Shown: positions 26,882 to 37,453 of the stretch, in pieces
Position numbering within the stretch: the stretch's first letter is position 1
Layout of the letters: the number at the start of each line of letters is the position of its first letter
Assembly: GCA_963831535.1 (NCBI GenBank)
Contig: CAWHQP010000004.1
Span: 342,690 to 406,689 of the forward strand
Length of the DNA stretch: 64,000 nucleotides
Source of the DNA: Bog-756 sp963831535
GTDB lineage: Bacteria; Actinomycetota; Acidimicrobiia; Acidimicrobiales; RAAP-2
Reading direction: 5' to 3'
Made by a program: the position numbers and the translations under genes
Notes under the pieces: generated by a model
Told to the model about the DNA's origin: nothing
The model's database searches: none
The model's input: only the letters and a program-made list of their open reading frames with translations

Positions 26882-27721
26882 TCAGCCGGGCCTCGGGACC
26901 CGGACATGGACCACGTCCCCGGCGACCACCGTGCGGGGTCCTCCGGAGGTCTCCACCACCAGATGACCTTCGGCGGTGATGTCGACGGCCCGCCCCACGA
27001 ACCTCGATCCGGCCAGTTCGATCCGGACCTCGGTACCGAGAGTGACACACCGGCTCCGGAGCTCGTCGGCCTGTCGTGCCCGTCCTGACGGCGTGCCCAG
27101 GGCGCTCAGACGGGGCTCAAGGGCCCTGAGTAGGGCGTCGAGGACCTCGGTCGGCTCGAAGTACCGACCGGTCAGCTGCCGCAACGAGGTAGCGGTCCCG
27201 ACGAGTTCCCCGGGCAGGTCACGGTCCGTGGCCGGCCAGTTCACGTTGATGCCGATGCCCACCACGATGGGCGGATTCGGTGTATCGGGGTGCCCGCTCG
27301 TGGCGGGGCCCGACCCCCGCCCGGTGCGGCCGGGGGCGGACGGGTTCGCCGCCAGGTCACCCTCGGCCAGCACCCCGGCTACTTTGCGGCCGTCCGGAGC
27401 CAGGAGGTCGTTGGGCCATTTCATCCCCAGTCGCAGGTCAGCGAGGTCCTCCACCGCTTCGGCGGCGGCGATGGCGACCACGGCCGCGGCCAGGTGACGA
27501 CGGTCGGCAGGAAGGTTCGGGCGCAGGAGGACCGACACCAGCAGGTTCGCACCCGCCGGTGCCTCCCAACGTCGCCCCAGCCGACCCCTGCCTGCGCTCT
27601 GATGACCGGCGACGACCACCACCCCCTCGGGGGCGCCGGCACGGGCCTCCTCGAGCAGGTATCGATTGGTCGAATCGATGGTGTCGAAGCGCCGGATGTC
27701 GGTGAACAACGGTCCCGGCAT
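26882..27721 (-). CDS. birA: Biotin--protein ligase
   Basis: About 279 residues. It makes biotinyl-AMP and attaches biotin to the carrier lysine of carboxylases. Motifs are DSTNRYLLEEARAG, HQSAGRGRLGRRW (biotin/ATP site), MKWPNDLL, KVAGVLAE and VVGIGINVNWP, followed by the C-terminal cap domain. There is no N-terminal winged helix, so it is a group I enzyme and not a repressor. A Gly/Pro/Thr-rich insert (about 140-165) is unusual. The ATG at 27721 is preceded by a TAGGGT box 7 nt upstream. It is divergent from the carboxylase subunit whose BCCP domain it should modify, 87 nt apart. Confidence 0.92.
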   Translation of the reverse strand: MPGPLFTDIRRFDTIDSTNRYLLEEARAGAPEGVVVVAGHQSAGRGRLGRRWEAPAGANLLVSVLLRPNLPADRRHLAAAVVAIAAAEAVEDLADLRLGMKWPNDLLAPDGRKVAGVLAEGDLAANPSAPGRTGRGSGPATSGHPDTPNPPIVVGIGINVNWPATDRDLPGELVGTATSLRQLTGRYFEPTEVLDALLRALEPRLSALGTPSGRARQADELRSRCVTLGTEVRIELAGSRFVGRAVDITAEGHLVVETSGGPRTVVAGDVVHVRVPRPG

Positions 27722-27728
27722 GGCACAC

Positions 27729-27734
27729 ACCCTA
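27729..27734 (-). promoter_or_regulatory. -10 box TAGGGT for leaderless birA
   Basis: On the minus strand TAGGGT is 7 nt before the birA ATG at 27721. The divergent accC start is 75 nt away on the other side. Confidence 0.55.
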
Positions 27735-27808
27735 CGGGCCGTGACAGTGTTAGAACGCCTCGGGACGGAGCAACCACCGTCCCACCCGTTCGATCCGAAA
27801 GGCGCAGC

Positions 27809-29597
27809 GTGCTGAAGAAGGTTCTCATCGCCAACCGGGGGGAGATCGCCGTCCGGGTCATCCGGACGTGCCGTGAGCTGGGGGTGGCCACCGTGGCCGT
27901 CTACTCCGAACTCGACCGCGAAGCACTCCATGTCCGACTGGCCGACGAGGCCTACGCCCTCGGGGGCCAGACCGCGGCCGAGAGCTACCTGAACACCGAG
28001 GCCATCCTGGACATCGTGGAGCGGAGTGGGGCCGACGCCGTCCATCCCGGCTACGGCTTCTTCTCCGAGAACACTGACTTCGCCCGGGCCATCACCGAGC
28101 GCGGCGTCACCTTCATCGGGCCGCCGCCCGGGGCCATCGACGTCATGGGCGACAAGATCAGCTCCCGACATGCCGCCGAGCGGGCCGGGGTGTCGGGAGT
28201 TCCCGGGCGTTCGGAGGTTCTGCAGTCACCCGACGAGGTCACCGACTTCGGCAACGAGTTCGGCTGGCCGGTGGCCATCAAGGCGGCCTACGGCGGCGGC
28301 GGCCGCGGCATGAAGGTGGTCCAGGGCCCCGACATGGCCGCCGAGGCCCTGGAGTCGGCCATGCGGGAGTCCAAGGCCTACTTCGGGCGGGACGAGTGCT
28401 ACGTGGAGCGGTACCTGGCCTGGCCCCGGCATGTGGAGATGCAGATCATCGCCGATACGCACGGGACGACGCTGTGGCTCGGCGAGCGGGACTGCTCCGC
28501 CCAGCGGCGGCACCAGAAGCTGGTGGAGGAGAGCCCGGCTCCCAACTTTCCCGACGAGGTCCGGCGGGCGATGGGCGAGGCCTCGGTCAAGGTGGCCGAG
28601 GCGTGCGGCTACGTGAATGCCGGGACTGTGGAGTTCCTCTACCAGGACGGGGAGTTCTTCTTTCTGGAAATGAACACCCGCCTCCAGGTGGAGCACCCGG
28701 TCACCGAGCTGGTGACCGGCCTCGACCTCGTCGAGTGGCAGCTGAGGGTGGCCTCGGGCGAGCCCCTCGGCTTCACCCAGGACGACGTGCGCCGTGACGG
28801 ACACGCCATCGAGGTGCGGATCAACGCCGAGGACCCGACCGGTGGCGCCTTCACGCCCTCACCGGGCACCATCACCAAGCTGGTGGCTCCCGGTGGGCCC
28901 GGGGTGCGCCTGGATGCCGGCTACGAGTCGGGCGACACCATCAGCCAGTTCTACGACAACCTGGTGGCCAAGCTCGTGGTGTGGGGGCACGACCGCGAAG
29001 CCGCCCGACGGCGCATGCTCCGGGCCATCGACGAGATCGTCGTCGACGGTGTAGCCACCACGCTGCCGGCCGACGTGGCCATCCTCTCCCATCCGGACTT
29101 CGTGGCCGGCGAGCACTCGACCAATCTGGGTCGAACAGACCCTCGATCTGAGCGGGGTGGTGGCCGCCACGGCGGCGCCGGCCGCGGCGGCGGCCGACGG
29201 CGAGGAGACAGCTCCCCGGGTGCTGCGGGACGTCACTGCCGAAGTGGACGGCCGGCGCTACCAGGTCAAGCTGTGGGTCCCGGACATCGGTGACGCCGTG
29301 ATCACCACTGGTGCCGGCACCACCGCGGGTGGTGGCCGAAGTGCAGGTCCCAAGCGTCCCAAGGCGGCCGCTGCTGCCGCGGGCTCGGGGACCGTGGCCG
29401 TGCCCATGCAGGGCACCATCGTCCGGGTCATGGTGGCCGAGGGCGACACCGTCGAGGTGGGTCAGACGGTCTGCGTGCTCGAGGCCATGAAGATGGAGAA
29501 CAACGTGTCTGCCGAAAAGGCGGGGACGGTCAAGGAGGTGCGGGTCCAGGCGGGTGATTCGGTCGGGCCCGGCGACGTCATCGCCGTCATCGAGTGA
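27809..29597 (+). CDS. Acetyl/propionyl-CoA carboxylase alpha subunit (biotin carboxylase + BCCP), one frameshift
   Basis: About 595 residues after correction. The GTG start gives LKKVLIANRGEIAVRVIRTCRE, the N-terminal biotin carboxylase block. The ATP-grasp core shows HPGYGFFSEN, AYGGGGRGMKVV, ERDCSAQRRHQKLVEE, EMNTRLQVEHPVTE and RINAEDPTGGAFTPS. The C-terminal BCCP domain has the biotinylation site EAMKMEN near residue 560. The frame breaks at 29128-29130, where one G too many separates the two halves (STNL to VEQTLDLSG). Such fused subunits carboxylate acetyl- or propionyl-CoA with a separate beta subunit, not found here. The partner acyl-CoA mutase at 34-36 kb suggests propionyl-CoA use, which is inference. 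Confidence 0.92.
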
Positions 29598-29683
29598 CCG
29601 GCGATGACGACGTAGCCAGTTGAACGGCTAGCGGGTAGAACGGCAACACCAGCAACGTGACGAGTCCAGCGAAGGAGCCACCC

Positions 29684-30859
29684 GTGTCAGAGTCAGCCGA
29701 GGCAAAGGATTCCGCCCGGCGCTCCATCGAGGGGCGCCTGGACGGACTGGTCCGGCTGAGTCACGACATCCACGACCACCCCGAGACGGCGTTCGAAGAG
29801 GACCGGGCGGCGGCATGGACGGCCGAGCGGTTGGCTGATGGTGGGTTCACCGTCACCACCGGTACGTCAGGCATGCCGACGGCCTTCAGCGCCGAAGTCG
29901 GGAGCGGGCCGCTGGTGGTGGCCCTCTGTGCCGAGTATGACGCCCTTCCGGGGATCGGTCACGCCTGCGGACACAACATCATCGCCGCGGCCGCGGTCGG
30001 TGCCGGCGTCGGCCTGGCCGAGATGGCCGATGACCTCGGGCTGACGGTGCGGGTGCTGGGCACGCCGGCCGAGGAAGGCGGCGGGGGCAAGATCACCATG
30101 TTGGACGACGGTGTCTTCGACGACGTGCACGCGGCGATGATGATCCACCCATGGCCCGCGGACCGGTTGCAGGGGACGTGCCTGGCGGTGTCCCACTTCG
30201 ATGTGATCTTCCACGGCAAGACCGCCCATGCGTCGGCGGCGCCGTGGGAAGGGGCCAACGCCGGGGACGCCATGGTGCTCGCCCAGGTGGCCCTCGGCCT
30301 ATTGCGCCAGCAGTTCCGGCCCGGTGATCAGGTTCACGGCATCGTGACCGACGGGGGCCAGGCGGCAAACATCATCCCCGACGCGGTCTCCGGCAGGTTC
30401 ATGTGCCGGTCGACCTCCCTCGCCGGCCTCGACGGGCTGGAACCCCGGGTGATGGCCTGCTTCGAGGCTGGGGCCCTGGCCACCGGAACAACCGCCGAGC
30501 GCCGGAATCTGGCCCCTGCCTACTCACACATGGAGAGCGATCTGGCGCTACTCGACCTCTACCGGGCGAACGCCGAGAAGCTCGGTCGCACCTTCCCTCT
30601 CGACGACGAGCAGGCACCGCGACCCACGTTCTCGACCGATATGGCCAACGTCTCGCTGGCCGTTCCGACCATCCACCCGCTGGTGGGCATCGACGCAGCC
30701 GGATCGGTCAATCACCAGCCCGAGTTCGCTGCAGCGTGCGTGTCGGCATCGGCCGATCGGGCCGTGCTCGACGGAGCGCTGTCCATGTCCTGGACCGTGA
30801 TCGACGCCGCTCTCTCGGCGGAGACCCGCGAGCGTCTGCTCGCCGGTCACCCCGGTTGA
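29684..30859 (+). CDS. M20 family amidohydrolase (AbgB/IAA-amidohydrolase-like)
   Basis: About 391 residues. A metallopeptidase-type hydrolase of the M20D group, which cleaves amide bonds of N-acyl amino acids or aminobenzoyl-glutamate. The metal site shows CAEYDALPGIGHACGHN and GTPAEEGGGGK; the dimerisation domain contains FHGKTAHASAAPWEGANA, and the last ligand lies in the PTIHPLVG region. No signal peptide, so cytoplasmic. GTG at 29684 is chosen because GAAGGAG (29671-29677) precedes it by 6 nt; another GTG at 29657 lacks a site. It follows the carboxylase by 86 nt and may be co-transcribed. Substrate unknown. Confidence 0.88.
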   Translation: MSESAEAKDSARRSIEGRLDGLVRLSHDIHDHPETAFEEDRAAAWTAERLADGGFTVTTGTSGMPTAFSAEVGSGPLVVALCAEYDALPGIGHACGHNIIAAAAVGAGVGLAEMADDLGLTVRVLGTPAEEGGGGKITMLDDGVFDDVHAAMMIHPWPADRLQGTCLAVSHFDVIFHGKTAHASAAPWEGANAGDAMVLAQVALGLLRQQFRPGDQVHGIVTDGGQAANIIPDAVSGRFMCRSTSLAGLDGLEPRVMACFEAGALATGTTAERRNLAPAYSHMESDLALLDLYRANAEKLGRTFPLDDEQAPRPTFSTDMANVSLAVPTIHPLVGIDAAGSVNHQPEFAAACVSASADRAVLDGALSMSWTVIDAALSAETRERLLAGHPG

Positions 30860-31165
30860 GCAGCCGCCACTGAGCGGCAACGCCTGGGCCACCATGCCCC
30901 CGCTCCGTTACGGTTCGGCGACCACCGAGCCACCGACCGACGGGGCGACCGACCGGGACGTACCATGCTCTGGTGCACCGCGGGCCGCAACCACCAGGTG
31001 GCACTCCCAAGGTCGAGTCGGGGGCATCCTCGAAGGACCGCTCCCGGTCCGGCCAGTACCGGACCCGACCCCTGCGTAGCCGGTCCCGGACGCCTCGATC
31101 CGCCAGGAACAGGGGGTCGTCCCATCCGGCACGGCGATAGCCACCGTTCCCGTCACCTCGGCACG
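30860..31165. other. About 300 nt with no supported gene
   Basis: All six frames have chance openings typical of high GC, but none has a start, ribosome site or protein pattern I can support. No RNA structure stands out. Confidence 0.4.
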
Positions 31166-31612
31166 GTGGCGGCAGCAGCGCTGGGTTCAGCGGGGGTACT
31201 GGCCTACGCCTGGTGGGCCACGGGAGTCCGATCATTCACGGCCGGCGCCTCCATCGCCGTAGCCGTTCCCGTCGTCATCGTGGCGACCGTGGCCCTCGGC
31301 GATCTCCTGTCCCGTCCGCCCGGGAACCCGGCTGCGGTCTCCACGCAGGCGGCACGGGAGGCGGACCAGGGACGAGGACGCCGGCACCGGCACGACGCGG
31401 CTCCCTGGTTGGTCCTTCTGGTCGTGACCCTGATCCTCGAAGGTACCGCCTTGGTCCTCGGGGGGCGTTCGGCCGACGTCCCGACGCTGAGCACCGTGGT
31501 GGACCACGGACTCCGATGGCATTGGTTGCGACTCGTCTTGTTCTGCGGATGGCTGTGTATCGGAGCCCTCCCCCTGGTCCGGGCGAGGCTCCGGAAACAG
31601 CGGGCGGTCTGA
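31166..31612 (+). CDS. Small multi-pass membrane protein, unknown function
   Basis: About 148 residues from GTG 31166, with about four predicted membrane helices: two near the N-terminus (VAAAALGSAGVLAYAWW and IAVAVPVVIVATVAL), one around PWLVLLVVTLILEGTALVL and one in LRLVLFCGWLCIGALPLV. A hydrophilic Arg/His/Asp loop lies between the pairs. The start is uncertain since the frame is open upstream; I chose the first start that leads straight into the hydrophobic segment. It is followed by another small membrane gene one nucleotide away. I do not recognise the family. Confidence 0.6.
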   Translation: MAAAALGSAGVLAYAWWATGVRSFTAGASIAVAVPVVIVATVALGDLLSRPPGNPAAVSTQAAREADQGRGRRHRHDAAPWLVLLVVTLILEGTALVLGGRSADVPTLSTVVDHGLRWHWLRLVLFCGWLCIGALPLVRARLRKQRAV

Positions 31613-31613
31613 G

Positions 31614-31817
31614 GTGTTCGTCACCGTGGTCTGGCTGGCCCTCGCGGTCGCCGGCGTCGTCTGGGAGGTGCGCTGCCGTCGACCCGGTTCTCGCTGGACC
31701 AGTCTCGCCGATGTGGGACGCAGGATGGGAGGCGGCGTGCCGGGCCGGATCGCTCTTCTCGTCCTGTGGGCGTTCGTCGGCTGGCATGTCTTCGCCCGCT
31801 ACACGATTCCCCGCTGA
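31614..31817 (+). CDS. 67-residue membrane protein, unknown function
   Basis: Starts with GTG one nucleotide after the stop of the preceding gene, so likely coupled to it. It has two membrane helices (VTVVWLALAVAGVVWEV and IALLVLWAFVGWHVFARY) joined by a basic loop and ends with TIPR. Small proteins ending in a WxxFxR-like pattern occur widely in actinobacteria; function is unknown. Its GC-rich third positions and neat spacing support it as real. Confidence 0.6.
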   Translation: MFVTVVWLALAVAGVVWEVRCRRPGSRWTSLADVGRRMGGGVPGRIALLVLWAFVGWHVFARYTIPR

Positions 31818-31928
31818 GCAGATGCGCGCCCGCCCCCTCCTGGTTCGCTCGCCGGCAACCCCCTGGGCGGTGCCCACCCCGGCCGGGCGCCGCTGGACGG
31901 TGGAACCGGCAGAAGCTGGGGCGAACCC

Positions 31929-32722
31929 ATGAGCGCGACCATCTCCCCTGTCTCCTACTGGTCGTCGGTGGCCGTGGCGGCAGCGCTGTGCCTCACCCTC
32001 TGCATCACAGCACGCCGCCATCCGGGACCGTGGCGGGTTGACGTGGTCCGGGTCATCGGCCTCCTTCTCGCCGCCGACGCCGTCAGCTACACGGTGGCGC
32101 TGGTGATGCAGGGAACGTGGTCGGTGACGACCTCGTTACCCCTGGCCCTCTGCAATGTGGGCGTCGTCATCGCCGCCGTGGCCTGCTGGTGGCGCACCGT
32201 GACCCTGGTCGAACTCACCTACTTCTGGGGGCTGGCCGGGACGATCCAGGGCGTGCTCACACCGGACCTCAACGTCGGCTTTCCCCACCTGGTCTTCTTC
32301 GAGTACGTCGCCGGACATCTCGGGATCGTCATGGCCGCCCTGTTCCTGGTGGTCGGCATGGGCATCGTGCCGCGACCCGGTGCCGTGCCCCGTGTGTTCG
32401 CGGTCACCGTCGGCTACACCGCTCTCGTGGGAGCGGTCGACGCCCTGACCGGGGCCAACTACATGTTCCTGCGCCGACCGCCCGGGGAATGGACGCTCCT
32501 GCGGCTGCTCGGCCCCTGGCCGTGGTACCTGGTGACCGCCTCAGTGGTGGCTATCACCCTGTTCACGCTGCTCGACCTGCCCTTCTGGCCGGCTCGGCGG
32601 AGGGCCCGGGTGGCCGTCGACCGGCCGGGCGGACCCAGCGGTTCGGGTGGGGTTGGTCAGGCCCGCTCGACCGGATCACCGACGATCGACGGTGCACAAC
32701 CTCGGTCTTCCCCCGGCAATGA
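31929..32722 (+). CDS. TIGR02206/YwaF-like integral membrane protein, frameshift near the end
   Basis: About 264 residues with six to seven membrane helices. The sequence TSLPLALCNVGVV, FWGLAGTIQGVLTPDL, HLVFFEYVAGHLGIV and NYMFLRRPPGEWTLL matches the TIGR02206 (YwaF) family of uncharacterised membrane proteins. After DLPFWPARRRA the frame runs on into the next gene without a stop. A shift into the third frame between about 32600 and 32715 gives a natural TGA that overlaps the next gene's ATG as ATGA (32719-32722), so I take that as the true end. Function is unknown in the family. Confidence 0.8.
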
Positions 32723-34018
32723 CGTCGGACCGGGGCCCGGTACCCCCGTCAGCGTCGGGGCTCCGCCTCCACCGCTGGACCGACCGTGCCGTGATCGGCG
32801 TGGCCCTGGCCGCCTTTGCCTCCGGATTCGGACAGTTCGGACTGGTGGCCGCGCTCGGCGACGTGGCCCGCGATTTCGGCCATATGGCGCACGGCCTCAC
32901 CATCGCCGACCGGGTAGGACTGTCCGGGACCGAGCTCGGGATCGGTCTGGCCATCAATCCGGCTGGCTTCGCTCGGAAGCCTGCCCCTCATCGGGACTGG
33001 CCGACCGGTTCGGTCGCCGGACCGTCCTGCTCGGCTCGCTGGCCATAGGGTCTGACGCTGACGGTGGTCTCGGCGGCCAGCCCGGGGTACTGGTGGTTCG
33101 TGGCCATCTTCGCCTGCGGGCGCCCCATGCTCAGCACCACCAACGCCCTGGCCCAGGTATCGGCAGCCGAGCAGACCGGCTCCGGGGGGCGTGCGTCGGC
33201 AGTGGCCCTCACCGCGGCGGGGTACGGGGTCGGGAGCCGGTGTCATCGCCATCATCGACAGCCTGGCCTCGGGGGCGCTCGGGTTTCGGGGCGTGTTCGC
33301 CCTGGCCGTCCTTCCGCTGGCCCTGGTGCCTGTCCTGCGACACTGGATCGAGGAGCCCGACCGGTTCGCCGTCGAGGCGGCCAGAGGGGACCACCCACTG
33401 CCTGTCGTAGGGCCGGTGGCGCCCCGATTCCGTCGCCGGCTGGTCCTGGTCGCCCTCCTAGCCTTCTGCCTGTCGATCATCACCGGGCCGGCCACCAGTT
33501 TCGTCTTCGTCTACGCCCAGAACGTGCTCCACCAACCGGGGTATGTCACCGCGGCCATGGTCGTCGGCGCGGGAGTCGCGGGCCTCGGGGGACTCCTGGC
33601 CGGTCGATGGTTGGCCGACCATGTGGGACGACGTCCAACCGGGACACTGGGCATGGTGGCGCTCGCAGCCTTCAGCACCCTCACCTACACGGGATCACGT
33701 CCGGCGCTGGTGGTCGGCTACATCCTCGGTGTCCTTGCCGGATCGGTCCTCGCCCCGCCGACCGGGGCGCTGCTCGCCGAACTCTTTCCGACGTCGGTGC
33801 GGGCGTCGGTGGCCGGATGGTGGGTGGCGGCCGGTGTGCTCGGTGCGGTGACCGGCTTGGTGGTGTTCGGAGCGGTGGCCGACGTGGGTGACCGATTCGA
33901 GTTGGCCGCGGTCCTCACCTTCCTGCCCACCGCGGCGGCCGCGGCGTTGTTCTGGTTCGTCCCCGAGACTCGGGGTAGAGAGCCGGAGGATCTGTGGCCG
34001 GTGCAGTCGCCATCATGA
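32719..34018 (+). CDS. MFS transporter, at least three frameshifts
   Basis: A major facilitator superfamily protein of about 430 residues spread over all three frames in order: VIGVALAAFASGFGQFG, then GLADRFGRRTVLLGSL (the loop 2-3 motif), then WWFVAIFACGRPM, then IDSLASGALGFRGVFAL through to VPETRGREPEDL, an MFS sugar/acid-porter-like ending. Frame changes lie near 32965-32995 (probably two extra bases), 33050 and 33230. A second motif-like ADHVGRRPTG lies between helices 8 and 9. About 12 helices are expected. It likely exports or imports a small molecule; substrate cannot be told. It is coupled to the YwaF-like gene. Confidence 0.82.
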
Positions 34019-34468
34019 TGCAGGCCGGCTACCGCTCCTCGGGAGCGGCTCTGTCCCACTCCTGGCCTGGAGGCGTGCCATCACCGACGGGTCGGCTCGT
34101 CGCCAGAATTCGGATTGACCTGTCGGCTCGTCGTGGGCGCATGGGCGGGGCGCACTGCCGCCGAGGATCCACTGGTCAGGACCAGGAGTTGTACACCGAC
34201 TCCGCCTGATGCACGCCGATGGCGCCGGTGTGGCGAGACACGACAAGCGACATGGGCTAGACGACGACGGGTGGGACACCTCGCACCCTCGTTCGCCGAG
34301 ACGTCAAGGTCTGACGACGCACCCTCTCCGCAATCATGAGTTGAACGGTACCGGCCTTCGTGGCTGTGGAGCGCCTCGCAACCCACCGGGAGTTGCGAGG
34401 AGGGCGGGACTGTCGTCGGTGGAAACGGCTGAACCCGATCATGTCGGAGTTCCAGGGGAAATCCCTGG
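34019..34468. other. 450 nt between convergent genes with no supported gene
   Basis: It lies between the end of the MFS gene and the end of the mutase gene. Short chance frames exist on both strands; none has a convincing start or protein pattern. I found no tRNA cloverleaf or clear terminator hairpin. Confidence 0.4.
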
Positions 34469-36079
34469 TCAGCCGTTAGGGTGGAACTCGCCGAAGACAC
34501 CCCGTAGGACGTCGGAAACCTCGCCCAGCGTGGCCATGGCGGCCAGCGCCGTCTTCATCGGTACGAGCAGGTTCTGGGTTCCTCGGGCGGCCGCCTCCAC
34601 ATCGGACAGCGCGGCATCGACCGCGTCCTGCGACCGCTCCTGGCCGGACCCGCTTGACCCGGGCCACCTGGGACCGCTGCAACTCGGGGTCGATGGGGAA
34701 GACCTCGGTGGGCTCGAGTTCCTCGTCGACGAACTTGTTGACACCGACAATGACCTTGTCTCCCGAGTCGATGTCCTTGGCGTAGGCGTAGGCGGCCTGC
34801 TCGATCTCCTGCTGCATGTACTGGGCCTCGATGGCGTCCACGGCACCGCCCATGCGCATCGATGCGCTCGAGGTATTCCCACGCGCCCTTCTCCACCTCG
34901 TCGGTCAGCGACTCCACGAACCACGACCCGGCCAGGGGATCGACGGTGTCGGCGATCCCCGACTCGTAACCCACGATCTGCTGGGTGCGTAGGGCCACCT
35001 TGGCGGCCCTTTCGGTGGGCAGCCCCAGCGCCTCATCGAACCCGTTGGTGTGGAGGCTCTGGGTGCCACCGAGTGCCGCCGCCATGGCCTGGAGGGTGAC
35101 CCGGACGATGTTGTTCTCCGGCTGCTGGGCGGTGAGCGTCGATCCGCCGGTCTGGGTGTGGAACCGGAGCAGCGTGGACTTCTTGTCCTTGGCCCCGAAG
35201 CGCTCGGTCATGATCTTGGCCCACATCCGTCGGGCGGCACGGTACTTGGCCACCTCCTCGAACAGGTTGTTGTGGGCATTCCAGAAGAAGCTGAGCCGGG
35301 GGGCGAACGCGTCCACATCGAGTCCGGCGGCCAGGGCCGCCTCCACGTAGGCGATCCCGTTGGCGATGGTGAAGGCGATCTCCTGGACGGCCGTGGAGCC
35401 GGCCTCGCGGATGTGGTAGCCGGAGATGGAGATGGTGTTCCACGCCGGGAGGTGCTCGGCACAGTAGGAGAAGGTGTCGGTGACCAGACGCATGGAGGGG
35501 CGGGGCGGGTAGATGTAGGTCCCCCGGGCGACGTACTCCTTCAAGATGTCGTTCTGGATGGTGCCGCCCAACAGCTTCGGGTCGACTCCGTTCTCCTCGG
35601 CCACCAGTTGGTAGAAGAGGAGCAGGATGGCGGCGGTGGCATTGATGGTCATCGAGGTGGTGACCTGGTCGAGGGGGAGCCCGGCCAGCAGCAGGCGCAT
35701 GTCGGCCATGGAGTCGATGGCCACGCCGACCTTGCCCACCTCGCCCTCGGACCGGGGATGGTCGGAGTCGTACCCCATCTGGGTGGGGAGGTCGAAGGCG
35801 CAGGACAGTCCGGTCTGGCCCGCCCCGAGCAGGAACTTGAACCGCTCGTTGGTGGACTCGGCCGTGCCGAAGCCGGCGTACTGGCGCATGGTCCAGAGGC
35901 GGCCGCGGTACATGTCCCCGCGGATGCCCCGGGTGTACGGGATACTGGCCCGGTGAGCCCAGCTGGCGGTCGGGGTCCCAGCCGTCAAGGTCGGCAGGCC
36001 CGTAGACCGGGTGGATCTCGATGCCCGAGTCGGTGAACCGCCGGTTCTCGGGCTTGGCCGACGTGCTGTCCGGTGTCAT
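34469..36079 (-). CDS. Acyl-CoA mutase large subunit (methylmalonyl-CoA mutase type), three frameshifts
   Basis: About 535 residues after correction, the TIM-barrel subunit without a B12 domain. It has PYTRGIRGDMYRGRLWTMRQ, FDLPTQMGYDSDHP, SMTINATAAILLL, NTISISGYHIREAG, FFWNAHNNLFEE, TQTGGSTLTAQQPENN and TQSLHTNGFDEA, all typical of the family. It isomerises a branched and a linear acyl-CoA with adenosylcobalamin bound by a separate small subunit, not in the window. Shifts lie at about 35940, 34855 and 34650, each as if one base were extra. Start supported by TAACCT 7 nt upstream. Methylmalonyl-, isobutyryl- or ethylmalonyl-type substrate cannot be decided. Confidence 0.88.
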
Positions 36080-36086
36080 AGGGGAC

Positions 36087-36092
36087 AGGTTA
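36087..36092 (-). promoter_or_regulatory. -10 box TAACCT for leaderless mutase gene
   Basis: On the minus strand TAACCT is 7 nt before the ATG at 36079, with no ribosome site between. Confidence 0.55.
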
Positions 36093-36150
36093 CGGTCTCC
36101 CGCTCCCAGCAGGAAAAACGGGTGCTCAGGTGCTCACCGGGGGTACAGGC

Positions 36151-37342
36151 TCAGGCGCTCACCGGGGGTGCGACGACATGGGGCATGCACAGGTCGTCGT
36201 ACTCGGCGATGACGATCTCACCGGCATCGGGACCGCAGGCCGGGCACTTCGGATCCCGGTGCACCTTGAAGGTCCGGAAGCTCTGCTCGAGGGCGTCGTA
36301 GGCCAGGAGCCGGCCCTGCAGGGTCTCACCGATCCCGAGCAGGATCTTGATGGCCTCCACGGCCTGGATCGAGCCCACGATGCCCGGGCAGCACGCCCAG
36401 CACGCCGGCCTCGGCGCAACTAGGGGCCAGCTCGGCCGGAGGGGGCTCGGGGATCATGCAGCGGTAGCACGGCCCGACGAATGGGTTGAACACCGTGGCC
36501 TGGCCCTCGAACCGGAAGATGGAGCCGTGCACCACCGGGATCCGCTTGAGCAACGAGGCGTCGTTGACCAGGTACCGGGTGGGGAAGTTGTCGGTGCCGT
36601 CGACGATGACGTCGTAGCCGTCGATGATGTCGAGGACGTTGTCGGCACCCAGGCGCACGTCGTAGGTGACCACGTTGACGTCGGGGTTGATCAGGGTCAG
36701 CGTCTTCTTGGCCGAGTCGACCTTCCGTTCGCCGATGCGGTCGGTGTTGTGGAGGATCTGGCGCTGGAGGTTGGAGGCGTCCACCACGTCCATGTCGATG
36801 ATGCCGATGGTCCCCACCCCGGCGGCGGCCAGATAGAGGGCGGCCGGCGATCCGAGGCCGCCCGCACCGAGCAGCAGGACCTTGGAGTCGAGCAGCTTCA
36901 GCTGGCCCGTCTCGCCCACCTCGGGCAGGAGCAGATGGCGCTGGTAGCGGTTGCGCTGCTCGGGGGTGAGGGACTGAGGGGCCACCCAGTCACGTCCCTC
37001 GTCCTTCCACCGGTTGAACCCGCCGATGACCGAGGCCACGTCGGTGTAGCCCAGCTCCTGCATGGTCTGGGCGGCGAAGGCCGACCGGGTCCCGCCGGCG
37101 CAGTACACGACGACGTGGCTGGACTTGTCGGGGATCCGCCCCTCCACCGACGTCTCCAGTGTGCCCCTCGGGATGTGCACCGCCCCGGGCAGGGCGCCCT
37201 GCTCGTACTCGTCGGGCTCCCGCACGTCCAGTACCACCGTGGGACCGGCAGCGATCTCCTCGGCGGCCTCGGCGGGCTCAACCTCTCGAATGGCCGACTT
37301 GGCGTTGGCCAGCATCTCCCTGAACGTGGGCACGGTGATCAC
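36151..37342 (-). CDS. moeZ: Rhodanese-ThiF fusion, sulfur-carrier adenylyltransferase (MoeZ-like), one frameshift
   Basis: About 397 residues after correction. An N-terminal rhodanese domain (about 16-115) has the persulfide-forming Cys81 in VVYCAGGTRS. The ThiF/MoeB domain follows with RNRYQRH, GAGGLGSPAALY (about 159), DMDVVDASNLQRQ, TDNFPTRYLVND and zinc cysteines CYRC and CPAC. It would adenylate the C-terminus of a sulfur carrier and transfer sulfur to it, for molybdopterin, thiamine or cysteine synthesis. MoeZ normally has the domains in the opposite order. The frame breaks at 36383-36385 where one base too many splits VLPG from IVGSIQAVEA. A single gene, divergent from the nitroreductase. 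Confidence 0.88.
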
Positions 37343-37453
37343 GATCCTTCTTCGTCGGCACCATCTTCATCACGGTGACCGACTTCCGCCGGCCCACCGC
37401 ACTTCGACAACAGTGCAAACACTACCAGCGGGGTCAACATTCCCGACGGCCGG

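Noticed and set aside
31929..33410. YwaF-like protein fused to a transporter
   Set aside because: The run-on frame has no transporter helices. The ATGA overlap at 32719-32722 gives a better gene boundary.
34019..34468. A tRNA or small gene in the 450-nt gap
   Set aside because: I could not draw a cloverleaf with a TTCRA arm, and no frame had a supported start.
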